Of a stretch of 11,904 nucleotides of DNA, positions 1 to 6,952 are shown piece by piece. This DNA comes from Leptolyngbyaceae cyanobacterium SM1_3_5. GTDB taxonomy: Bacteria; Cyanobacteriota; Cyanobacteriia; Elainellales; Elainellaceae. The stretch's first letter is position 1; every line of letters begins with the position of its first letter. The DNA is taken from positions 1-11,904 of the forward strand of contig JAAUTJ010000083.1 of the NCBI GenBank assembly GCA_012031475.1, given 5' to 3'. A program made the translations under genes and the position numbers. Under the pieces are notes generated by a model. That model was given only the letters and a program-made list of their open reading frames with translations, was not told the DNA's origin and made no database searches.

Positions 1-942
1 AGACAGAGCGACTTCAAGCTGATAGGGTTGGTCATCGGGGTTGGCAAGGGTAATGCTCACCAGTCCAGCACTGTCGCGCTGGGCGCTGGTTTGCGCCTGT
101 GTGCCTTGTAGACGCAGCGATCCGGCGATCGGTAGTTGCGCGGTCAGATGGAGCCGTTGGGTGACGGCATCGTAGCTAGCTTCGATCACGACAGCGCCCA
201 CAGTCGTTAGCCATTGGCGCGACACGGGGGCATCGCTTGATACGGTCAGCGAAAGCGATTCGAGAATCGTGCGGGCGGCGAGCAGCGAGAGCGTCATCTG
301 CTGAGTGGGGCTGGCGGTTTCGTAGTCGCTGGGGTAAGCGGCTCCGCGCAGCGGCGAGGCAATCCCGCGAGCGGGCGAGGCCATGACGATCGCCGCCAGT
401 TGATTGAGCGCTTGGGTTTCGCCAGGAAACAGCGACTCAACCGCCTGAACGAGCTTTGCGCCTTCGCGCATCGTCGATTGGGCAGCGGATTGGCACTGCT
501 CAAACAGGCGAGCGAGAACAGGTTCCGGCAGGGCGATCGGCAAATTAAGCTGCTGAAGCTGCGCTGTCCACATGGACACTTCAGGCAGGTCGTCGTAACG
601 GTAAGCCCCGGTCTCCCAGGGGAACCGAGGCGGGTTTCGCTCGATCTCAGCGCGGAGTCGGCGTTGTATTACAGCTTGAAAACGGTCTTGCACGGTGGTA
701 TCTCCAAATTGAAATGAGGCTTCCCCAAACGGGAAATGTGCCGATTCTGGCTGGTCTGGCTCAAGGCCAAACGCTTCAGAATCGAGCGGATCAAAATCAT
801 AAAAAGCCGGATTCCCCGCTGCCAACTCATCCTGCTCAGTCGGATGACTGGCATCTCTCCCTGATGGCGCTAACCCTGTTGGCTGGGAATCCTTCAACAG
901 CCATTGCAAAAACTGTTCGATGGCTTCTGATTCGTTATTCAT
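1..942 (-). CDS. patU: PatU, heterocyst-pattern protein (partial, C-terminus beyond left edge)
   Basis: An open frame of 314 codons starts at an ATG (942-940) and runs off the left edge without a stop. The first 80 residues are acidic and low in complexity. A conserved-looking block follows at about residues 84-116, with VQDRF, RRLRAEIERNPP and the motif FPWE (107-110). After it come a helical stretch (about 143-173, RLFEQCQSAAQSTMREGAKL) and a beta-rich segment at the visible end. I recognise this as PatU from memory of the family and from its position directly after hetZ. In Nostoc/Anabaena the gene is split into patU5 and patU3, whereas other filamentous cyanobacteria carry one gene as here. 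PatU proteins affect cell-type patterning and interact with HetZ; their biochemistry is not visible from sequence. The start lies inside the end of hetZ (8-bp overlap), which suggests translational coupling. Confidence 0.82.
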   Translation of the reverse strand, partial: MNNESEAIEQFLQWLLKDSQPTGLAPSGRDASHPTEQDELAAGNPAFYDFDPLDSEAFGLEPDQPESAHFPFGEASFQFGDTTVQDRFQAVIQRRLRAEIERNPPRFPWETGAYRYDDLPEVSMWTAQLQQLNLPIALPEPVLARLFEQCQSAAQSTMREGAKLVQAVESLFPGETQALNQLAAIVMASPARGIASPLRGAAYPSDYETASPTQQMTLSLLAARTILESLSLTVSSDAPVSRQWLTTVGAVVIEASYDAVTQRLHLTAQLPIAGSLRLQGTQAQTSAQRDSAGLVSITLANPDDQPYQLEVALS

Positions 943-2077
943 CGATCGCAGCCCCTGTTCCGGATATTAAATTGTTGCGAATTTCCCAAGCTTGCTCCAA
1001 TAATTTCGACCACTGCTTTTGCACCTGCGTCGTCGAAATCCGCAAAGCCTGGGCGATCGCACCGTCACTCTGTTCTTTTTGCTTGAGTGAGAGCAGTTCA
1101 CGCTGCTGGGGAGTGAGTTGTTTGTCAACCAACGTCCACTCCTGCGGTGTCAAACCGAAATTTCGCCCCAAATCCGCTTCGAGCCACTGATGCACCAGTT
1201 CCCATCGGTGGGATAGCGCGAAACGAATTAAATGATACTTAAACCGCTGCTGTAAGTAATCTCTCTGGCGAGAGGTCAGCCCCAAGATCACTTCAATTTC
1301 ACTGGCGGGAAGATCTTGCAGCCTCAGCGCAAAATAGTCCGCACAGTCCGACTGCTGCCGCTCCTCTAGATACGCCATCAGTTCATCGATCACCGTTTGC
1401 CGGAGTGCGTCTTCACCCAGTTCCGGCTCTAAGGCAACCATTTGTTCGCGCACCTGCTGAACCGGAGCGCTGTAGCCGTTTTCCGATTCGCTGTTTGCTG
1501 CTCCCTCTGCCGCCTGCTCGATATCGACCGAGGTTTCGGGCGGCTGCTGAAGCGAAAAAGTTTGCGCCCGTAAGATAATCAACTGCTGATTGCGCCGACC
1601 GGGAAGCGGAATCCGCCGCTTGCCGTAGCGCTCAGTAAAAGCCATGTATTCAGCGAGTTCAAGTAGCGATCGCGGACAATAGGCTGCCGTCAGTTGCGTC
1701 TCGCGCCGAAACGCATTCAAAGCTTCGATATAAAAGCTCTGCAAGAAGTCTTCAATCAGCGTCAGCCGTGCCTGATAGCTCGACTGCACCTGCGGCGGCG
1801 TGATGTGTCGATACACCACAGCGCTCAGGGTGCTGTGCAGTTCAACCCGACCCCGATGCGAACCGAGGCGGTAATACTTGAGACACTGCTTGAGCCGATG
1901 GCGAGCGAGCGTGGTAGACCACGTTTCGACTTCGCCAGAATCTTGAATGCGTTTGCTTTCCGAGCAGATGCGGGCGACTTCGGCAGTAATTCTGGCCGCA
2001 ACGTCCCGACAGTTCTGTTCAGAGGCTTGAGTGGATTGCTTGAGTTCGCTGAAGACTAGCTGGAAAATTTCTTCCAC
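935..2077 (-). CDS. hetZ: HetZ-family regulator of cell differentiation
   Basis: 380 residues, close to the roughly 400 of Anabaena HetZ. HetZ is an early differentiation regulator acting alongside HetR and is thought to bind DNA; family members also occur in non-heterocystous filamentous strains. Visible features are a conserved N-terminal block (about 59-91, RHRLKQCLKYYRLGSHRGRV then ELHSTLS), a low-complexity linker (about 176-205) and two helix-turn-helix-like segments. The first is at about 247-280 and resembles sigma-70 region 4 (LPASEIEVILGLTSRQRDYL). The second is at about 321-356 (LTPQQRELLSLKQKEQSDGA onward). The start is GTG at 2077-2075. No in-frame ATG lies in the roughly 85 bases upstream that I read, and purine-rich GGAG/CGGA stretches precede the GTG. 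The gene ends in TAA, overlapping the patU start. Naming rests on remembered family similarity and synteny with patU. Confidence 0.85.
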   Translation of the reverse strand: MEEIFQLVFSELKQSTQASEQNCRDVAARITAEVARICSESKRIQDSGEVETWSTTLARHRLKQCLKYYRLGSHRGRVELHSTLSAVVYRHITPPQVQSSYQARLTLIEDFLQSFYIEALNAFRRETQLTAAYCPRSLLELAEYMAFTERYGKRRIPLPGRRNQQLIILRAQTFSLQQPPETSVDIEQAAEGAANSESENGYSAPVQQVREQMVALEPELGEDALRQTVIDELMAYLEERQQSDCADYFALRLQDLPASEIEVILGLTSRQRDYLQQRFKYHLIRFALSHRWELVHQWLEADLGRNFGLTPQEWTLVDKQLTPQQRELLSLKQKEQSDGAIAQALRISTTQVQKQWSKLLEQAWEIRNNLISGTGAAIDE

Positions 2078-2212
2078 GCTTGGTTCCGTCTCCGCCCTGA
2101 TGGTTTTGCCGTTTACAAAGTTAGCACAGGAACGATCGATCGACAGGGTTGTGTAAAGTGTGACCGTGAAACCCTCACTCTTACATCCGGCAGATTCACG
2201 AAAAGTTTACAT

Positions 2213-2230
2213 TGATGCAAATGATGCAAA
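2213..2230. repeat. Perfect 9-bp tandem repeat (TGATGCAAA x2)
   Basis: Two exact adjacent copies of TGATGCAAA lie 61-78 bp upstream of the ATG at 2291 and about 136-153 bp upstream of the hetZ start. A direct repeat of nearly one helical turn in a divergent promoter region could be a paired binding site for a regulator; that function is inferred. The repeat itself is plain in the sequence. Confidence 0.6.
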
Positions 2231-2270
2231 TTCTCAGTACTTTCCCCGGCTCCCCAGTCTAGACTGAGAA
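2231..2270. promoter_or_regulatory. Nested inverted repeats, possible operator or leader hairpin
   Basis: TTCTCAGT (2231-2238) is the exact reverse complement of ACTGAGAA (2263-2270), separated by 24 bp. The right arm also belongs to a perfect 12-bp palindrome, CAGTCTAGACTG (2255-2266). The two structures share bases, so in RNA they would be mutually exclusive. The element ends 20 bp before the ATG at 2291, so it could lie in that gene's 5' leader or be a dyad operator. There is no following U-run typical of a terminator. Confidence 0.45.
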
Positions 2271-2290
2271 AAACCGCTGCGATCGAGCCG

Positions 2291-2757
2291 ATGAATCTAG
2301 AAGCACAAATTCAAGCGCTGATTGACCATGCGCCGCAGGATGGCAAAACCCCCCACGTCATCCGGGCGATCGCGCCCGCTTTGAGTGCGATCGCCAGTCA
2401 GCTTGGCCGATCGCACTATTACCTATTGCAGGCAGCGGCAGGAAATTGGGTGGTGACCACGCTGAGCCATCGCCTTCAGCCCAATGTCGAGAAAACGGTT
2501 GTGTATGCCTTTGGTAGCTCAGCGGATGCCCTGACTTCTCAAATTTCGCTGGAGGAGCAGGTCGAGGCGATCGCGCTGCCATCCACGCACATTTTGTTTC
2601 AAATGGTGGCAATCCCCAATTTGGATAGTGTCGTGTTTTTTGAAGCAGCGATCGCGTCAATGGAACCGAAGTCAGTCGGCAAAATTTGAATCAGCTAATC
2701 GAGCAGTGTTTGCAGCAGTATAAAAATTCAGCGGTCGTGCCTCCAAATCTGGCATGA
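2291..2757 (+). CDS. Conserved cyanobacterial protein of unknown function, frameshifted near its end
   Basis: The frame from ATG 2291 gives 132 residues and stops at 2687-2689. The frame reached by restoring one missing base (somewhere in about 2643-2689) continues as TEVSRQNLNQLIEQCLQQ and then VVPPNLA, ending at TGA 2755-2757. This would give a protein of about 155 residues. The tail fits my memory of a small cyanobacterial family with the same ending, so I treat the span as one gene. It has no signal peptide or membrane segment. The N-terminal 35 residues look helical and the middle (WVVTTL, TVVYAF, HILFQMV, SVVFFE) looks beta-rich, suggesting a small soluble alpha/beta fold. It is transcribed divergently from hetZ. 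I do not know its function. Confidence 0.6.
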
Positions 2758-2782
2758 AATCGTCATGTCAGTGCAAATTTGG
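2743..2782. terminator. Hairpin at the junction of two convergent genes
   Basis: Bases 2749-2757 pair with 2763-2771 (9 bp including one G-U) around a 5-nt loop. CCAAAT (2743-2748) pairs with ATTTGG (2777-2782) as an outer stem beyond a 5-nt bulge. The structure covers the stop codon of the plus-strand gene and lies just past the stop of the minus-strand glycosyltransferase (2789-2791), the right place for a shared bidirectional terminator. Neither strand has a U-run directly after it, so it is not a textbook intrinsic terminator. Confidence 0.42.
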
Positions 2783-2788
2783 CTGCCA

Positions 2789-3936
2789 TCATTTAGCAAG
2801 AATTTGAATCAGGATTACGGCGATCGATTGATTAATTATTTCTAGATTGAAGCGATCGATCGCTTGCTGTTTTCCTTGCTTGGCGATCGCCTCCGCCTGA
2901 GCAGAATCATCGCGACAGGTGCAAATAATTTCAGCGAGTTTGTGTGGATCATCCGGCGGACAAAGCCAGCCCGTAACGCCATGTTCCACAAGTTCGATTG
3001 CTCCGCCTGCTGCTGCGGCAACAACAGGCCGACCACACAGCATTCCCTCAACAATTACTCGTCCAAACGGTTCTGGGGCTGTAGAAGTATGAGCAATTAA
3101 GCTACAAGCTGACATCAAAGTTGGAATGTCCGATCGAAAACCGAGAAATTGAACGCGATCGCTCAATCCTAACTGCTCTACCTGCTGATGAAGCTGCTGA
3201 ACATAATCCTGTTCACCAAACAGCGCATCGCCCACTAAAATTGCCGTGACATCTTCAGGACAATACTGAAGTGCTTCAATCAGAATATGCTGGCCTTTCC
3301 AGGGGGAGAGGCGGCTGAAATGTCCGACGACGAAGCGATCGATTAATCCCAATTCCTGTTTGCGATCGAAATAAGATTGTTCGTTTACTGATATTGCTGC
3401 GGGTCAAATCCGTTATACACAACAGAAACAATTTCTTTACGCCCTCCCGCTTCAACAAAAGCGGCTTTTGATGCTTCAGAATTTGCAATCACTCGCGTGG
3501 CAAACTGGTTGGCAAGCGACACAATTAAACGGCGATTTGTACTGCTGAAGTGTTCGGGCGAAATGATGTCGTGCAGATGGTAGACGAACGGACGGCGGCT
3601 GAGCAGGCTAGCGATCGATCCGACAACCAGTGCTTTTTGAGTATTGGCGTAGATTAGGTCAAACTCTCGACTGAGTTTTGCAGTTTGAATTATCAGCGGA
3701 ACAAGCTGAGTCATGCTGCTCAATCCCTTTAGCAAACTGCTGTCCTTCTGAACAGAAATTGGCTGACGATTGAGAATTTGAACGGGAATTTGATGGTCTT
3801 CCAGCAGTTGACGGAACGCGCCATCTGCAAATAGTCCGACGAGCGATCGATCTTGGCCATGACCCCTGACAACATCAGCAAGACAAAGTTCTGCACCGCC
3901 CAAACTTCCGCTTTGATCAAGAAAAAGAATTCGCAT
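2789..3936 (-). CDS. GT4-type glycosyltransferase, broken by a one-base deletion
   Basis: This cytoplasmic glycosyltransferase would transfer a sugar from a nucleotide sugar to the growing lipid-linked repeat unit; donor and acceptor cannot be read from sequence. The N-terminal half (ATG 3936-3934, 183 residues to a stop at 3385-3387) holds the acceptor-side Rossmann fold, with FLDQSGSLGGAELCLADV at residues 6-23. The donor-binding half continues in another frame from about 3387, as VNEQSYFDRKQELGLIDRF and then GHFSRLSPWKG. It carries the GT4 E-x7-E signature EPFGRVIVE and ends in TGA 2789-2791. One extra base near 3387-3390 (for example CAAGTA instead of CAGTA) joins the halves into about 382 residues, the normal family length. 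The start lies 3 bp after the stop of the upstream GT4 gene, so the two are cotranscribed. Whether the break is biological is doubtful. Confidence 0.82.
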
Positions 3937-3939
3937 GAA

Positions 3940-5088
3940 TCAAGCAACTCTTTTATGGTTTAGATCTTCAAAGACTTGCAAATACTGATCAATAACTTTG
4001 TCCATCGTAAAAATGTCTGCTCGCGCTTGCAGCAGGTCAGAACTGAGGGGGTGATCAAGGGCATGGTTGATTGCTTCTGCTAGTGCGTTTGCATCTTCGA
4101 TCGGAACTAATTTTCCGTACTTGCCATTCTCCAAAATCTCAACCGGACCACTTTCACAGTTTGTTGAAACGACCGAAGTTCCTGCTGCTAACGCTTCGAT
4201 CAATACTGTTGGCAAGCCTTCGTAGATTGAGGAAAGAACGAACAACGAGGCCTTCGCCATGTATGCGTAGGGATTGTCTACGAATCCTGGCAAAAGCACA
4301 TCGTTTTCAACGTTAAGTTCCTGAATCAGCGCTTCAAGTTGCGGCTTAACAGTTGGTTCACGCTCATCCACATCACCCAAAATCACAAGTCGCACAGGTC
4401 GCTGCCTCCGCACCTGTGCAAAGGCACGAATTAGCGTGGCAAAGTCCTTTTGTTTAACCAGTCGCCCAACGCCCAAAATCACGGGCGGCTGATTAGCCTG
4501 GAACCAAGGATGTTCAACAGGTCGCCTACTCTTGTCGTAAAAATCTGCTGTCACAACTGGGTTGTAAATAACACCAACCTCATCAACGGACAAGTTGGCA
4601 ATGGCTGCGACACTTTCTGCGACACCCTGAGAAACAGCCAAAATTTTGTCTGCCCAAGGATAAAACTGTCGCACTAGGAACGCTCGTAGCTGACCAAGAA
4701 TAAACTGTGGTTTGTCGCGAAACTGCTGAGTCAGATTGGTATGAACACAAATGATTACTTGGGTCGATGAGCCAGCTAACCGCTTTGCCCAAGTTGCTGC
4801 ACTCACGATGTCCAAACCTGACAAGATAAAATCCGGTTGCTCTTGATGAAGATAGCGCTTGAGTGCCAAGGTTTTGAATAGGAAAACGGGCGATCGCGCT
4901 CTCAAATTAATCAGTCGAACATTGGACGGAACTTTGTTTAGATAAGCGCCTTCCGCTCTAGCCAGCACTAGATCCACTCGCAGACCACGCTGGGCAAAAC
5001 CTTCAGCTAAGTTTAGAGTGATGCGCTCTGCACCACCTCCATCAAGATTTGGAATAAACAAACTGATGTGGGCATTTGTGAGAGTCAT
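3940..5088 (-). CDS. GT4-type glycosyltransferase
   Basis: An intact retaining GT-B glycosyltransferase of 382 residues. The N-terminus SLFIPNLDGGGAERITLNLA (residues 9-28) is the usual GT4 acceptor-domain opening. The C-terminal domain has GVGRLVKQKDF (216-226), the helical nucleotide-sugar region and the E-x7-E motif EGLPTVLIE (290-298), followed by GTSVVSTNCESGPVEI. It probably adds one sugar to the exopolysaccharide repeat unit; the sugar is unknown. I place the start at ATG 5088-5086. An in-frame GTG at 5124 would add 12 hydrophobic residues ahead of the conserved start and looks wrong. No Shine-Dalgarno is obvious. The gene runs into the next GT4 gene with a 3-bp gap. Confidence 0.88.
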   Translation of the reverse strand: MTLTNAHISLFIPNLDGGGAERITLNLAEGFAQRGLRVDLVLARAEGAYLNKVPSNVRLINLRARSPVFLFKTLALKRYLHQEQPDFILSGLDIVSAATWAKRLAGSSTQVIICVHTNLTQQFRDKPQFILGQLRAFLVRQFYPWADKILAVSQGVAESVAAIANLSVDEVGVIYNPVVTADFYDKSRRPVEHPWFQANQPPVILGVGRLVKQKDFATLIRAFAQVRRQRPVRLVILGDVDEREPTVKPQLEALIQELNVENDVLLPGFVDNPYAYMAKASLFVLSSIYEGLPTVLIEALAAGTSVVSTNCESGPVEILENGKYGKLVPIEDANALAEAINHALDHPLSSDLLQARADIFTMDKVIDQYLQVFEDLNHKRVA

Positions 5089-5306
5089 AGTAGGGAAGAT
5101 GCATAATACAACGGTAGAAATCACTCAAACTTGCAAATATCGGCGTTTATCGTGCGGCGCTACTGATGCGTTGATCTGCTTGAAGAACTTGATAAAGTAA
5201 ATCCTTCATCTTATTTTTGGAAGGCTTGATTTTTGAAGTGCTTGGCATGACAATACCAAGACTGAACGAATCAGGAGACATCTAGCAGATCTGCAAATTT
5301 CCTGCT
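5089..5306. promoter_or_regulatory. 218-bp AT-rich gap between the GT2 gene and the two GT4 genes
   Basis: This is the longest non-coding gap inside the polysaccharide locus and may carry a secondary minus-strand promoter for the GT4 pair. TATTAT on the minus strand (5108-5103) resembles a -10 box, but no -35 sits at proper spacing and transcription would begin only a few bases before the ATG at 5088. A hairpin lies at 5241-5260. No coding frame looks real here. Confidence 0.3.
5241..5260 (-). other. Short hairpin downstream of the GT2 gene
   Basis: On the minus strand CTTGGTA pairs with TGCCAAG (7 bp, one G-U) around a 6-nt loop, about 47 bp after the GT2 stop. It could attenuate or process the transcript between the GT2 and GT4 genes. 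There is no immediate U-run, so I do not call it a terminator. Confidence 0.3.
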
Positions 5307-6179
5307 TTAATCTTCTGCCTTCACCTGATAGACATCAGCAGGAGGATCAATGGAGTAGGTCACATTTTGCATCTCCCAAAGTTTTGCATAGCGAACATAA
5401 TCGCTAATCGCTCTCACGATCGAATAGTTCAATCCTTGTATGCCTTTTCTAAAGCAACCTTTGGCAACATAGCACCAAAGAAAGCGGAGTATTGGCCGAG
5501 TGACAATCAGCAAAGCGCTAGATTGACAGCCCTGTTCTTGCAGCATTTCGGCTTCGATCGTCGCGTATCGATTGAGGCAAGAAATTTGCTCGTCCAGCAA
5601 TGTCGATCGCCAGTGTAATAGTATGCCTGACATCAGAATTGTTTTGCCGGGACAGCGAACTTTCTCATGCACTTTCATGGTTAGGTCATAGCTGCTTTGT
5701 GTGCGGTTAAATAGTCGAACACAGCCAATCAGGTTGCTTCGTCGCCTGATACTCGGCATCAAAACGCCGTGATAATCATCTCGTCGATCGATCGAATAGC
5801 CATCTCGATCGTCACGAGGATTCGTCATGACGGATTTGATAGAAGCTGCTAGCTCTGGCGATACAATTTCATCCGCTTCTAGAACAAAAACCCAGTCATG
5901 TTTAGCAAGAGAAATTCCCTTGTTTCTTTGGGCAGACCAACCAAGCCATTCTTGCTCATATACTTTCGCTCCCAGCGCAGCCGCAAGTTCTTTCGTGCGA
6001 TCGACACTGCCTGAATCAATCACAACACATTCACTTGCCCATCTGACACTCTGAAGACACCGCTCAATCAAGAGTTCCTCATTCTTTGTCAAGATGATGA
6101 CCGACAACGGCAGTTTCTCCGTGTGAACAGGAGCCGAAGATTCAACGTTTTGGTTCGCTTGAGAAATAGAATGTGTCAT
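5307..6179 (-). CDS. GT2-type glycosyltransferase, WaaE/KdtX-like
   Basis: 290 residues, a GT-A fold enzyme of the lipopolysaccharide-core glucosyltransferase-like subfamily. It starts with LPLSVIILTKNEE (23-35), the usual GT2 opening. VVIDSGSVDRT (52-62) is the nucleotide-binding loop, and WLGWSAQRNKGI (78-89) is typical of the subfamily. The metal-binding DxD position reads LEADE (100-104), so Glu replaces the first Asp often seen there. The C-terminal half (LNRYATIEAEMLQEQG, then a hydrophobic stretch and YAKLWEMQ) matches the amphipathic membrane-associating tail of these enzymes. It likely adds a sugar to the lipid-linked intermediate on the cytoplasmic face. The start ATG (6179-6177) has a strong ribosome site 7 nt upstream. 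The N-terminal 22 residues are variable. Confidence 0.87.
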   Translation of the reverse strand: MTHSISQANQNVESSAPVHTEKLPLSVIILTKNEELLIERCLQSVRWASECVVIDSGSVDRTKELAAALGAKVYEQEWLGWSAQRNKGISLAKHDWVFVLEADEIVSPELAASIKSVMTNPRDDRDGYSIDRRDDYHGVLMPSIRRRSNLIGCVRLFNRTQSSYDLTMKVHEKVRCPGKTILMSGILLHWRSTLLDEQISCLNRYATIEAEMLQEQGCQSSALLIVTRPILRFLWCYVAKGCFRKGIQGLNYSIVRAISDYVRYAKLWEMQNVTYSIDPPADVYQVKAED

Positions 6180-6186
6180 GCAAAAA

Positions 6187-6192
6187 CTCCTT
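6187..6192 (-). promoter_or_regulatory. Ribosome binding site of the GT2 gene
   Basis: AAGGAG on the minus strand, 7 nt before the ATG at 6179, fixes this start. It is one of only two strong Shine-Dalgarno sequences I see in the window. Confidence 0.75.
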
Positions 6193-6316
6193 AAACTGTA
6201 GGATTATTGCGGTCTGTTAAAAATTTGGTGAGCGATCGCGTAAGCGGGCTATCAGTTCAGTTTTCACAGCAAACAGGTCATACGGTGCGTCAGTTGAAAA
6301 GGGCAAATGACAAGCT

Positions 6317-6885
6317 TTATGACTCGTCCAATTCTCGAATTACCTTTGCAGGTACGCCAGCTACAACCACATTCGCAGGTACATTTTTGTGACTACCGCC
6401 CCTGCTGCAACGATCGATCCTTCTCCAATCACAAGACCGGGAAGAATCGTTGAATTTGCACCAATCCACGCTCCAGATTTAATCAGGACTGAACGGCTCA
6501 GAACCGAACCTGCTCTTCTTTTTGCATCTCCAATTTCATGCTCGGCTGTGATGATCGTGACACCATGCCCAATGACAACGTTGTCTTCAAAACGAATTGA
6601 GCCTGCGAAATCAAAGTAGCAGTTTCGATTAATTTGGCAGTTCGCTCCTGTCACCAGACTTCCACCATAGATATAGCTGCCTCCTCGAACGGTTGTTCCC
6701 TTTCCAAGACGGACTCCAAGAAGATAGAGTAGCTGATGTCGAAGACGGCAGCTTATAAAATCGTTGCCAAGAATATTGGACAACAGGTTTATCAGGTGAA
6801 TAAAGACCAAATACAGTTGGCTTTTGACTAGGAACAGCTTTGTTCCCTGAGTCGCATTCACCGTTCTTGATTTCATGTCTAACAC
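6317..6885 (-). CDS. Hexapeptide-repeat acyltransferase (WbbJ/maltose-acetyltransferase-like), frameshifted near its end
   Basis: A left-handed beta-helix O-acetyltransferase, expected to move acetyl from acetyl-CoA to a hydroxyl of a repeat-unit sugar. Residues 60-165 show hexapeptide repeats (for example GGSYIYGGSLVTGANCQINR and GAWIGANSTILPGLVIGEGS). ITAEHEIGD carries the likely catalytic His116. The 60-residue hydrophobic N-terminus precedes the helix. The first frame reads VVTKMYLRMWL and stops at 6361-6363. Restoring one base near 6383-6385 gives VVTKDVPANVVVAGVPAKVI and then RELDES to TAA 6319-6317. VPANVVVAGVPAKVI is the canonical C-terminal signature of this family, so the broken form is surely a shifted version of a normal gene of about 189 residues. 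The start is GTG 6885-6883, with AAGGAG 7 nt upstream; ATG 6876 is an alternative with worse spacing. Confidence 0.83.
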
Positions 6886-6892
6886 TCTACAT

Positions 6893-6898
6893 CTCCTT
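6893..6898 (-). promoter_or_regulatory. Ribosome binding site choosing the GTG start of the acyltransferase
   Basis: AAGGAG on the minus strand lies 7 nt before GTG 6885, the same spacing as for the GT2 gene, but 16 nt before ATG 6876. It therefore favours the GTG start. An ATG directly after it (6892) is followed at once by TAG and cannot be used. Confidence 0.6.
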
Positions 6899-6952
6899 GA
6901 TCAGCTTGAATTACTAACTCTTGCCAGATTAGCGCTGATATCTAATTCTAAG

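Larger units (their letters stand above)
2078..2290. promoter_or_regulatory. Divergent intergenic region between hetZ and the 2291 gene
   Basis: This 213-bp gap must hold the promoters for hetZ (leftward) and the small gene at 2291 (rightward). It contains a 9-bp tandem repeat (2213-2230), an 8-bp inverted repeat (2231-2238 and 2263-2270) and a perfect 12-bp palindrome (2255-2266). TTTACA at 2206-2211 is a possible rightward -35 element, but the hexamer 17 bp downstream (AATTCT) is a poor -10 match. I could not pick a convincing hetZ promoter. In Anabaena HetR activates hetZ, but I do not recognise a clear HetR site here. Confidence 0.5.

Noticed and set aside
714..1190. 158-residue plus-strand open frame over the patU/hetZ junction
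   Set aside because: It lies antisense to two recognisable coding frames, shows no family motif and no ribosome site.
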